A stretch of DNA of 64,000 bases. It comes from Ligula intestinalis (Eukaryota; Platyhelminthes; Cestoda; Diphyllobothriidea; Diphyllobothriidae). The notes beneath the pieces are model-generated. The model did not search any database. It saw only the letters and a program-made list of their open reading frames with translations, and had not been told where the DNA came from. Below are positions 20,170 through 31,511 of the stretch, piece by piece; positions within the stretch are counted from its first letter, which is position 1; each line of letters starts with the position of its first letter. Both the position numbers and the translations under genes were made by a program. The stretch lies in the NCBI GenBank assembly GCA_036362985.1, contig JAYGXS010000003.1:44973710-45037709 (forward strand), read 5' to 3'.

Positions 20170-23100
20170 GTGGCTCTGTTAGTTAATATCACGTGTATTT
20201 CCAGAATAAACTGTGGCTGAAGGCCCTAACCCCCTATTATTGTGACCATAGCTGCATTTTCAGACGTTTTCTTGTGCCGTGCGATCGATTTTTGCTTATC
20301 TCTAAGTATGTCCAGCCCGTACGCTGTCTCACGGTGAATCGTATGAGCTTCCCATTTGGTTGAGCTGATCAGGACAAAATAACCCCAGTTGGTAGAAGTC
20401 CCACTGACCTCCTGCGACAAGACCTCGCCAGGACTGAACATGGATGTTGTGTTTCCACGCCGGAATCGGGCAGATAAAAAAACTGAGACGGCGGCTTGCA
20501 TGCTAAACTGGCCTCAGCTTTCCTGCGTCAGCACGGGTGGATGAAAATATCCATCCGGTTTCGGACGGCCCCAGAGCAGGCGTGTGCGAGCCATTACGAG
20601 TGATATGGCGGTAGTAGCATAGCGCTGTGTCTTAGCGGCCAATCACTCATTAAGGGGACACAGCTGCGGGTCATTTTTTTGACATGATGATCGATGGTCA
20701 TAATTAAACAGGCCTTGTTTACAATCATTACCCTGCTGGCAGGTTTCTGTTCCTAATTACCGCCCTTCAAATAAGTTCGTAAAACTTGGTCTTTATCCCT
20801 TGCCTCTGCTCTGCAGTTAATTTCACCAGCTCCGCGCTTCAGTTTTGTGAGATAAACCTACTAGCTCACAGTCCAGAATTCTAGAACATACCCTTCAAAA
20901 GGGACACAGTGGAAGTTTGGGATTTTAGGCGATGGTTACGTCCTCTCAGCTAAGGCTTAGAGTAACGTACGCTGGTTTAAGCATGCAGACTATCTGTGCC
21001 TTGCATCTGTAATTGACCGATAGCGCTATTCAGTTAGTTATCATTATATTTGTCCCACAATAGAGACTAAACTTTAGCTCGAACAAGTTTCTTGGAATGT
21101 AGTATTGTCTAGGTGACGATAAAGGAAATCCGTCTGTGTTGGGTAAGATCGTTATTTTTTTCCTCCTCCGCCATACTTCTTCACATCCTCTTATGTCTTG
21201 CATTATTCTATCTTCTTGTTGTTTTCTTGTTTTTTTTCTTCTTGTTCACTGTTCTTCCTCCTTATTCTTCTTCCTCCTCTTCATCTGCCTATTCTCTGTT
21301 TATCAGGCTTCGCTAATTTCTAATACTCATCTTCTTCGGTCGTACTCCCTTCTTATCCATTTTATTCCATCTGATCCTTTTGCTTTTCCAAATTGATTTC
21401 GTTTCACTCTTGATGAGTTCCTCCCTTTTTAGTTGCCCATTTTTCATCCTTTTCTCCATCGAATATCATCCGGGATCTATTCTAGCGTTTGCTTCTCATC
21501 GATTACCCACTCTCCATAGTTTTTATGCTGAGGACTTTACTTTTTTTCGTAAGGACCCCTCGGTTCTCTTTCTACCTTTCTAAGCCGCCGAACAAAGAAA
21601 CGGCAAAAGCGTGCGGAAACGCTTACCGTCTCTGAATATCTTCCCTCAAGTGCTCTCTGACCCCGTAATGCAATCCAGCTTGCAAACAAAAATCGACTGG
21701 AGGGGAGATTGTGTTGAAGTTTGAGTATCGTGAAACTTCCGTCTATCGAGTTCTAAACCTCAATAACGAAGCTAAGTTGAATCGCGAATCGTTGTGGTGG
21801 ACGGGGAGCGGTAGGGGAGGGGGGCTGATGGGTGAGCTTTTGATTATCATTTCTGTGCATGTTCACCTGATGGTGCCCAGACTTCAGGATGGGGAGGGGG
21901 GGGGGAGGTGAACCTGAGAGATGCTGGTCGGAATTCAGGTCTGCGACCAATTCGCAGTGTCCGCCCAGGCCGCTTTCTTTGTTGAAACCATCTGTCTACA
22001 CGGATGGCCGTCGAACGAACTGGCCACGTTTGGCAATAAATCTGTGAGAGACCTCGAAGCGACTGATGTACTTCATACGGGGAACGGTGGGTGTGACTCA
22101 GGCCTTCCCAGTTGTCGCGTCGTACGATTCATCCATTGCAACCGACGTCTGAGACAGACTCAGTACCGCTAAGCCAGCCGGCGTAGTCTGGTTGTTGACG
22201 CCCGTTGTGCCGTTAGCTGAGTGGTTATTTTTGCTAGCAGAGCAGAAAGATTCGGAAATTGTCACATATTCGGGCGGTGTCTGCATTGTGGTTGCTTTCA
22301 AGTTGGCCGACCAAGATAAAACTGGACTACAGCATTTTGCAGCAATTAGAGTGGCAAATTAAAGCAGAAACCTGTTTGCCTTACTCAACCGCATCACAAG
22401 CAGTGTAAAAACGGAAAAATGCAGCCAATTTGTATGAAACCGTGTTTGAATCTATATCCAAGCTGCTTGCTAACGACCCTACTAGATAATTATTGCCGAA
22501 AATTGTGCATGTTATTTTTTAAAATAAAATGCATATCTCTCTCTCTCGGCGCACTTATTTTGAAGGATAACTATCCTAAGACTACGTTAAAACGTTATCC
22601 TACATGCGTTGATTTATTTGTCTACGTTTTTTTGCCCGGGCAGGCTTCCTCTACAACTGAAGTATACTCAGTTACAGTTATTGTTGGCATTTGCTTAATT
22701 TTTACTTTGCACAAAAATTGCTGTTTCTTAACAACGTAATGTTTCTTTCCAGTTTCCACTTTGCTGCAAGTTGCTCAAAGCTTTGGTTTATGCGTTTGTG
22801 CCGGTTTGCGAGTGATTAGCAATCTTTCGTTAGTTTTGGCACCATTCATGAGATAGTTCACGGTCTATATCAGATATCTTAAGCAATGGCAATGGTTCGA
22901 GGTGTGGAAAGTGTGATGTCGTGTTGAGACTAATGTTGCTTCCAAAGCTTCCAGCAGGATCATTCGAAAGCTTAGTAGACAGTAGGTACATATTGACAGA
23001 CATTAGGCGCTGGCGGTGTTGACCCGAATGACTCCATTATTTCGTGATTTTCGTTTCATCTTAACTTCAACTGTTCCGTTGGCTGCAAACACATTTCTGC

Positions 23101-25170
23101 GATGGATCGCTATGCTTGCGCAACAGCTTTTCCGGACCCTCAAGTTATCCCGAGCTATTTGGGTGATATATTAAGTTGTCTTTTCGTAATAATGTTTGTC
23201 CATTTTGCCTACGAATGCAATTGGCAAACTAATGATAAAGGAGTCATCTGGATAGGTGTTCACTAGCCATTTTCAAAACGTGTTAGCTCCACACAACTTG
23301 AGTCGGCTCTTACATTTAATTGATGCCAATCGCATAGACCGGAATGTACTGGGAAACTCCCAACGGCATGAGAAGCGCAGGTCGCGTTCGAAAAATGTGG
23401 TTTTTGTTGGAGAATTTCAACGTCAAAATACTACACGTATTAGAATCCCAAATGTTATATAATTATAGATAATAATGTTATGCATGATAAATATTATGCA
23501 TATATATTATATACGTATATACACGCATTATTTTTGGTCGAACAAAGGAACACAGCCTCACGCACTACACTATCGCTTGCGCTATGTTCTAGAGGGGCAC
23601 CTATTCCCATGTCCTAGCCTTAATCCTGATGCTAACACTAACCCTTTCACTCATACAACTAATACTAACTCCAAGAACCCTAACAATCATTATAATCATA
23701 CTGCCTGAAATTTCGCGTAAGGTCGCCTCTAATGCGGGGAGTCCACATTACCGTACCCATCCGGAGTTTTTAATTAATTGCCTAGTGGAAGCCACCGAAT
23801 TTACGCTTGCATAAAAATAATCAAAAAGCTCTAAAGCCGAAACAGCGATAGTTTTGGATGAGGCCCAAACTGGTGTTTGGAAGACCAGCAAATAGAAGGC
23901 AGTAGAAGGCAAGTATTAGTGAACAAACTTAGGAATATATTTGGTGTTTATCGGAATTAACCCCGTTGTAAGCAATGGTGTTTATTGGTAAATCCATTCG
24001 CAGACTGCTTTGAGACTCCCTAAGGACTGAACGAAACCTTTCGAATCCCCCAGTGGGATAACATTACTACTTAGTCGGTCCACTCTCCAGCCACATGTAC
24101 TAAAATACACACAGAGAACACACCACTTAAGTAGTATGTACCCGCCATCCATTTTCGACGCCTGCACGAAGGATGCAAACATAGTGGTCGTTGCGCCCCG
24201 TTTAATTTGTGTTTTGTACTTGAAAGTTCAGTTTTTTGAAAAGTTTTCCGATGAGGACATTTCTAGACGGCTCGCATAGTTGTTCGTCTATAACTACGCA
24301 CTGTGATCCACATCCGCTAGGATATCTTACAGGCAATGGAAGACCGCACTGGAGGGAGGTTTAGAGTTAGAGGAATTTGTTATATAAGTTGAAAACATAA
24401 AAGGCGGGTAATCGAACATTAGACCATAGCAGTGCGCTTTTCCTCCACATATCAAGTTTGAAAGAGAGGTAATTCCTCATTAAATTTTAATACTGAATTG
24501 TTTTTTCTACATTTTCTTCATAAAACTGCACTTAAAATATGTGATCAACAAAAATGGTAGAAGCGCACATCTTCAGAGTCCAATTTATGCAGCTATTTAA
24601 AAAGGTGCTTGTTTAAAGTCAACTATGCTGATATATAGTAGTTGACTCAACACACGTTCTTAGCCTAGTAATCTTTTTTACTTGAAAGCATACTTACAGT
24701 TTTCGGTTAATTCTTCGTGAGCTCTGGTGCATGCCACGTTCAGTAATGTATTAATATGTGTCGGACTTCGTTGCAATTGCATCCAACTGTATTCCTATCG
24801 CACCGGTTGGAGAGATTTATTGATATTTTAGGATAAACTTCGAACAAAGTCCAACCTTCAGCCTCACTTTAACTCTGGTATTCAGATTGGCGAGTGTTCT
24901 AACCTCAGAAGGACCATTATTATCTTTTCAAAGGACTTTGAACGCGCGTTAGGCAGGTCTGCTTCCTCGTACAGACGGCCTGGCTGATTGTCTTCCTGTT
25001 GGTGGCTTGTGCATATCACGCGGTCATTTCGCAGTAGCTGATGGATTTCAGTTCAAATAATTTATATAATTTCGAATCAAGTCTAAAAAGTTTTTTTTTA
25101 TTTCGAAGGAAAACTAAACAGTTCAACGTATCAGCTGGGTCAACTAGTACTTCCTTCGGATTTTTGATTC
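20170..25170. other. Long ZIP11 intron, interior; low-complexity patches only
   Basis: I found no exon or domain. Visible features are a pyrimidine-rich stretch at about 21150-21350, a G-rich run at 21885-21910, an AT-rich stretch at 23455-23530 and a degenerate CCTAA/CTAACC-type tract at 23615-23705. Open frames here are short and featureless. Confidence 0.4.
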
Positions 25171-25177
25171 CAAGACG

Positions 25178-25240
25178 TTGATGATGCTGATGATGATGCT
25201 GCTGATGATGATGATGATGCTGCTGCTGCTGATGATGATG
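25178..25240. repeat. (GAT)n/(GCT)n trinucleotide microsatellite
   Basis: About 63 bases of mixed GAT and GCT units lie about 640 bases before the last ZIP11 exon. The frames it opens (Ser-, Ile- or Ala-rich on the minus strand) are not taken as coding. Confidence 0.9.
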
Positions 25241-25884
25241 TTAATGGTACTGTTGTCATTGCCACCAGCACCAGCCACGCCCTCCCCCCTCCCCAAAGTT
25301 CCCACAGTAGATTCGAAAAGCGAACTTTTGCCCGGACGAGGGATAAGAGAGTAAGAGTAAGGCCGACACTGTGGCCTGCGTCTCCACGGCACTCAGTGAA
25401 TATTCCTCGTTGATGTGCTACGCCAAAAACTGTGCTTCCGAAGACTGTCAACGGACAGACCAGACGTGTGTGTGTGTGGTATGCGCAGACGTGCTGTTTA
25501 GGTTTATTAGTCACAGGATCCGATCCTGCGTCGAGTCATCTTGCCGCTATCTTGAATCGGGGCTCAGGTGGACGAAAGAGGAAAGAGACCGCGATAGATA
25601 TAACGCAAGTCCACTGTTTCTCTAAAAGGATTCACGCGCAGATCAACGTCCCGTCATGACGAATGTCCTCGCTAGCGATGACTGAACTGTCAAAGTATAA
25701 ATGTTGCTATAAAAATGTTCATGTCTTCTTTGTTTACTCTATTTGTAATTCGTATCTGCGTTTTTTAAATAGAGCTCTACTCCCCAGTAGTATATTTAGG
25801 CTGGAAAATCTGTCTGAGCTCCAAAAATTCGTATTCTTTTTACTTATCATGCAATCGTGACGAATCAGTTTTCTTGCCTTGCAG

Positions 25885-25963
25885 AGGTCATGGCCGTGGG
25901 GTCTCCATTCTGGCCTGTATCGGTTTCCTTATCATGATGGCGTTGGATGTGGGCTTCGGGTAA
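25885..25963 (+). CDS. SLC39A11: ZIP11-type zinc transporter, terminal exon
   Basis: The acceptor TTCTTGCCTTGCAG ends at 25884. The split codon AA|A joins in frame with the exon ending at 12612, giving HQKGHGRGVSILACIGF and then LIMMALDVGFG, with a TAA stop at 25961-25963. The end of the last transmembrane helix (MM-LDVGLG-like) at the C-terminus is typical of ZIP11 proteins and confirms this as the final coding exon. Together the four visible exons encode about 195 residues, roughly the C-terminal half to 60 percent of a ZIP11 of usual length. The 3' UTR end was not determined. Confidence 0.92.
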
Positions 25964-28690
25964 GCCCAGGACACATGGACTCTCTCTCTCCGTCTAGCAC
26001 GGTCTTCTCGCTCTCAGGCTTTAGCTACAAACATTCCAACACCCCTTCCCCGAACTCCTGCTTTGTCACTGCTATGTTCACACCACTCAAGTCCCCACAT
26101 ATCAAACTTTGCAAGGGTATCACCAAGTTCAAGCAGAAAGTATTTTCTCTGTAGTTTTAGAAACCATTTTCGGGTGGTATACCTTAGTAACTTCCCTTTG
26201 TACCTGACCTGTGTGTCGAAAATTTGTAGCCGGGCTGTGATTGCACTGTTTAGGGCTGTTTCCTATTCCACGATTGCTCACGATGACCTTTGAAGCAAAA
26301 TTAATTTTACGCTGGTAGGATTTAAGCAGTAAATGCCATCTTCAACATATTTGCGCCCTGCTCTTCTCCGTTCAGTCGTTGACTTACCAAGATGTCAGAT
26401 GCCACTTTGCCTACACCCCCAGCTTCAACACTAACAGAGACCAAATATTAATAGTCTTTTACAAGATTAAGTTATCGGCAAATATTAAACATCCCGTCCT
26501 GGTGGCAGAAATGGTCCTCCAGCGGTTTGCTGAAGGGTATTTAGGTATTTTCTGATCTAAGTTTCGAGCCAGTAGCATGTCCATCTCTTCAGTTTTTTGC
26601 CTTAAAGTGCACCCGAAGAAGCCGGACTGAGTTTTCCTGCTAAGTAATGAGGATTTGTTGAAGACAACTAACGCGCCTACTGCGGATGAAGCTTCGGATG
26701 AGGGGGTGTTACACATTTAGTCCACCACGTATGTATTTTTTGGTTCGAGCGGGTGTTTGCGTACTGTACCATGTGGCTTCCTCCTCAGTCATAGTTGAAA
26801 CGTGAATTTTTACCTATCAAATGTAGAAGTTAACCAATGGATTGCATTATTTCGGTTGCCCTCAGGGTAAATGTTTGATTCCATTGAAGTAACACCCCAG
26901 CGATTGGATTTTTAAAAAAAGAAGGAAGGAGCATATTTTTTCCTTTGACCAGAGAGTTAAAACGCCATTTTCACTCAGTGTTGGTTATTTTTGGGTGCCA
27001 CATAAAATTGGGAGTTCGTATTCACGCATCGAGACTCGTCAAATTAACTGTTTTCGAAAATTGCAACTAGCTTGAATAATCAGTCCGTATCATGAGAGGT
27101 CTGCCCGTAGGCAGGCAGAAATTGTTTACTTCGTTTGAAAACTTTCAAAAGTTTGTACTCTGCCGTCATCTCGTAAGCAGCAAAGAGTACTATAAGACTA
27201 GAGATAACCACAAGTACGTAACAGGTTGCAAAAAACTCTGCCGTCTCATCTAAGCAGGCTTTAATTTTTACGTACTGAAAAAGGTTTTCATAGATCAATG
27301 AGCAGAGAAGTCATCAGCTCCACTCACGTGAAGATCCACAAAACCAGAGAAGTATATTTTACTACTATAGGGAGGAAACTTCCAACTCAACAGTGGTCTG
27401 GAGGACAGTGAAACACTAACGAAACACCCTGACAAAACGCTCTGTTTGCATCCAAAACCAGAACCATTTGGAAGGACTAACTTCGTAAAATACTTTGGCC
27501 ATTCAAGGAAGGGAGCAGGTAAAGAACCAGCTCAAAAACCTGAAGTTTCTTTGCAGATACATCCGTTCTTATGGAACGTACTGCTCTCCAGAGGAATCCT
27601 CCTATCAGTGACACATCTGTTTAAAGTCGTTACGTTGTTAATTCTGTACCAGAAGAGGAAACCACGAGTCAGTCTACAAATACTTTACATCGCTTTCTTC
27701 CTAGGTGTTAATGAGAAACATAAACCGCTCTGGTTGACTCGCTTCCGGCCACAGCTTCTCTTTCAAAACGTCTAGGAAGTAACGTTCTGGTTCACTTCAC
27801 AAAAATGTTAGCCATTCAGTAAATCTCAACTTAGCCTGCCGACTCTAAGACAGAAAATGTAGCTGGTAATGTCAGGCGTAGAGCAGAGATTGAGAACTTT
27901 TTGAAATACTACTTGTATGTCAAAAATACTGGCTCGACAAAGAAAGAAAAAAGAAAATTGGAGCGGCAGAGTTAGGACCTTTTCAATAGCTATAGTTCGT
28001 CGACGCTTTAACTTTCATCGTTGTGTGTCTAGCTGATGCCATTGATTTAAATTCATGCTCGGAAACGTGCAGCTTATCAGGTCTTGTCAATGTAGAAAAG
28101 CACACCGAAGGTTGAGGAAGGAGTGGAAAACTATTTAACTGGCATTCACAACCAACGTGGGGATATATTCTGGCACCTCTTGAACCCGAAGTCTCGGTTA
28201 AGGTCCCGTAAAGTTGTGCTGAATGCAGTGGCCTTCCTCGAGTAAAATCTCCGGCTGGCGAGTAAAACGGTGAAAAGTAGTCGTCTGAGTGTAATATACT
28301 TTGGTTAACAGAGGTAAATAACTCCTAATTCAGCACGCCTGGACAAGGACTCTATACGAGGTCAAAACCATCGCGTCCAACTCCATCACCAGCCGCCTTA
28401 ACTTACTTTGTCTCCCGAATCAGGATAAGTGTGGGAGGAGGCTGACGTCCCACAAGTTTCCAACACCACAAACACTCAACTCGTTTGTCCGCACTGGCTC
28501 CTCGAATCCTTGCTGGTCCCCGTGGTTTTCAGACGAACTATCATCATCTGGCGGCTCCGATAAGTTGTTCAGCCTCTTCAAATCGGAAAAACAAATTCTT
28601 AACCGGACCGCAAGTTAAAATGCAGATTTTCACCATCGACTGAATTTAATGGCGGCTCGCCAACTACATCCAATAGTTACAAAGCTGTGA
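25964..28690. other. Intergenic sequence after ZIP11, nothing firmly recognised
   Basis: The beginning must contain the ZIP11 3' UTR. Short open frames exist at 26459-26716 (minus), 27080-27298 (minus, with one hydrophobic stretch) and 27446-27775 (plus). None shows a domain or splice context that I can support. Confidence 0.35.
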
Positions 28691-28699
28691 CGGAAAGTG

Positions 28700-29060
28700 G
28701 ACTAAACAGCCATACGTGACAGTTTAATCGTCGTTTCCGGCGATGTGCGCCGTATGCCCCATACTATAGTGTGAGCAGGTACAGTGAATGTCGAGCGAAT
28801 TAGTTTGTAGCGATGTTGTACTTTCGCAGTGTCCACCGCCCTCTCACTCCCCTCACTCATTTGGGCCCGGAAATGTGACCAAATCTAGATGACCAGAGGC
28901 CCTTATCGGGGGCCGACAAATGACGCGGCGGGTGTCCGCACCTAAGAGTGCCAACGCACCCCCTATGCGCGGCATTTGGTATTGGTGCGCATTCCCGAAA
29001 AACACCTGATGTGCTCCGCCCTAGCCCCGTGTATGTCTAATGCATCTGTCTCGTGACCCG
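28700..29060 (+). repeat. Dispersed 'palindrome-head' repeat, copy 5 (diverged)
   Basis: It starts with GTGACAGTTTAATCGTCGTT near 28717, then the TTCGCAGTGTCCACCGCCC and ATTTGGGCCCGGAAATGTGA blocks, and ends with CCTAAGAGTGCCAACGCACC. The order matches other copies but divergence is high. Confidence 0.5.
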
Positions 29061-29277
29061 TTCTGAAGATAGAAGACGGCCTCGGAAGATTTGTCTCACA
29101 CGTTATCAGGATGTGTCTTTGCAGCTGGGGTGGGGATATTTTGAAACAGCTCTTCCATTTCCTCCCTTCGCATTCTTCCATGCGCAGTGGTTTGCCTGAA
29201 TGCAAGAAACTAGCGGCTTAGAATTGTAGGGTGCTCACCTAGCTGGTTACGTAATATTCTCACCCTGCTGTGCCCTG

Positions 29278-29470
29278 GAGATCAGTCGTGGTGCAGTGGT
29301 AGAGTGTTGCAGTCAATAAGCATAGGTCGTGGATTCAAATTATGGGGATCGCCACCCCTGGGGTTGGGTATGACTGGCTGATAACGGCTAATGAGCCAAA
29401 ATGGCTATTTCAGTCTGCCCTGTATTTGTCAGTTCCACTTCATCATTGACTCCTTAGTTGGTTTACACAC
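29278..29470 (+). repeat. tRNA-derived SINE
   Basis: The tRNA-like head GTGGTGCAGTGGTAGAGTG (A box) at about 29288 is followed by a B-box-like GGATTCAAATT near 29331. The family tail (GGGTATGACTGGCTGATAAC, GGCTAATGAGCC) comes next. The T-loop is altered from GGTTCGAA, so it is not a functional tRNA gene. Confidence 0.75.
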
Positions 29471-29849
29471 TGGCGCCGTCTACCGATAGCATGAACACGT
29501 CTTTCACGAGGACGATTTTTTGCCTGAATGGCACAACTCAAGCTAATTAAATGTGCGCTGGGTTTTAAGTGCTGGGAAGTTTATCTAAAAAAATAGCCAT
29601 TTTTTCTCTCTCTCGATCAGCGACACTTGCATATAAAACATTCAAAGGTGCCGGCGGAGGACGAGCGGAGAACACACTATAATTTGGGAGAGTGCTCTCT
29701 ATCTCTCAGGAGGCAAACTCGATGACAATCAATCACCATAATGACCAACCTTCGGCAACAGACAGAAAACACACACCTGGTATGCAGACGCCGGGTAAGG
29801 GGGCAGGGCAGGTCGTGCGAAGATGAGTTTTGGGTTGCTGGAAATGCAA

Positions 29850-30570
29850 GGCGTGGACCATAAAACTCCCTCTCTCTGACAAGTACCCCTGCCAGTGTCC
29901 AAATGGGTCCGATCCCAGACAAGCCGGCCGGGCGCCGAGATGGTGTGGTCGGCACCACCGACCTCAACGAATAATTCCTATTATCTTTGAAGCGGGGGCA
30001 GCAGACAAATTCCCCCACTTCACTTCCTTTCGAAGGTATGCCAATGCACTTTCCTCCAGTGAGCTGCCCCTTTTGCCGAAGCGGGACAGCGGAGGGCCTG
30101 TGCAAACACAGGCAAGCGGGCTAACGGGAGAGAAGACCTCATTAATTCTGCTGCCCCGTGTCCAGGCGTGCGCGCGTGAAAGACAACAGCCACCGCCGCC
30201 GCCAACACCGTAATGTGCGTCTGCAAATCAATCGTTTGAAGATGCGCGGGCGCACACGAACACAAATGACATGCTTGCGAAAACACAGAAGGCGCTCACT
30301 CAGCCGCGAGCCGTGCTGTCTCCGTCGCTTTAGGTGGGCTGCCGACGCGCACACAGGCATAAATCTTGAGGGCTTGAGCGCTCGCGCATACAAAGATAAA
30401 ACACACAATCACACACGGCGCACCCCGCGGTGGCGGCGGCAACGTCATAGAAATCAAATGGACTGCTCTGATGGCGCGACACCGAAGGCTCCCACACACA
30501 GGTCCGGCAGTGGCGGCGGTCGCCTGAACCTTCTTCTGGTTCGTGCCGGTCTGGCCGCGGCTGCACGTGG
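29850..30570. other. GC-rich low-complexity region
   Basis: A CpG-rich stretch resembling 15350-16470 in composition, with GGCGGC and CACACA runs. Frames are open on both strands but give no domain. It could be a CpG-type promoter region, but no adjacent gene start was recognised. Confidence 0.45.
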
Positions 30571-31111
30571 TGACTCATGTCAGCTGAAATAGTTCCATTG
30601 GGGGGGGAGGGGGTGTCATTGATACAGTGGTAGCTGTAAACAACGCTATCATACGCTAGGAGGACAGCAAGTATAGCGATTACGTGTAGACAGGGCCTTT
30701 ATGGCGTGGTAATCCAGTATTGGGTAAGGCGAACAATTCACCTTTCTCTCCCCCCTATCACGGCTATTGGTTAGAGCCATATCTAAGGTGGTAGTGTTGC
30801 ACTTTGTGTTCGTGCCTGTTCCAACAACAAAAAGGGCCTTTAAACAACCGGAAGGTTGAAATTCCCTCAGACGTGGGGCCGAGCATCGATGATTAATGAC
30901 GACAGTGACGAGGAAGACAGAGTAAAATAAAATGATGGGTACAGATAAAAAAACAGGCAATGACACAGATGCCACATTAAGAATGTGACCATTGCAGTCT
31001 GATCCTCCCTTCCGTGAAGAGGATCGACTTACCAATACAAGCGAACATCCGTGTCCCAGGAAGCAATTGAGAAGAAGAAGAAGACTCGATCGCTGGGACA
31101 ATATGTTTATT

Positions 31112-31156
31112 CGCTTGACGTTTCGATATCTGTCGCGGATTCGTCATCAGAGACAT
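31112..31156 (-). ncRNA. Hammerhead ribozyme motif, ACGU family (intact core)
   Basis: On the minus strand CTGATGA (31150-31144) is followed by a stem II containing ATCCGCGACAGAT and then GAAACGTC (31124-31117). Predicted cleavage follows the C at 31117. Stem I pairs GTCT with AAGC with one mismatch, compared with AGGC in the copy at 50489. Confidence 0.75.
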
Positions 31157-31511
31157 GAGTAGCAGAAAGGTTGGCAGTCTTCTAAGACGCGGTATCTAGG
31201 GCACGGTGATAGCTTAGATGCATGTCAGATTGAGTTTATTGCAGGTTATGCGTCGAGTGTAGTTGGAACGTGGAAACGTCTAAATCCACATTGCCACCTT
31301 CCCCTTGACTCCGCATATCATACGTGAGTCTGACCCACAAAAAACCGCCACGCCTCTCCATAGTACAGAAGCAGGTTAGGGTCCTTGTTGACAACATTTG
31401 TCTGTCAGACTGTTCAGTCCTCCCCCTGTTGCTACTCACGTGATCCTTGACTTCAAACACAGAGGAGTCTGAGAGACCAGGCAAGGCGTAGTCATTGTAA
31501 TGGATTGGGCT

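Noticed and set aside
26459..26716. An 85-codon minus-strand frame after the ZIP11 gene
   Set aside because: No domain, no splice support and no similarity that I recognise.
27080..27298. A short minus-strand frame with a possible membrane helix (YVLVVISSLIVLFAAYEM)
   Set aside because: It could be an exon, but no partner exons, convincing splice sites or known family were found.
30649..31101. A 150-codon minus-strand frame with a hydrophobic stretch
   Set aside because: Its start lies inside the PLE terminal (CTT)n block, so the frame is a by-product of the insertion.
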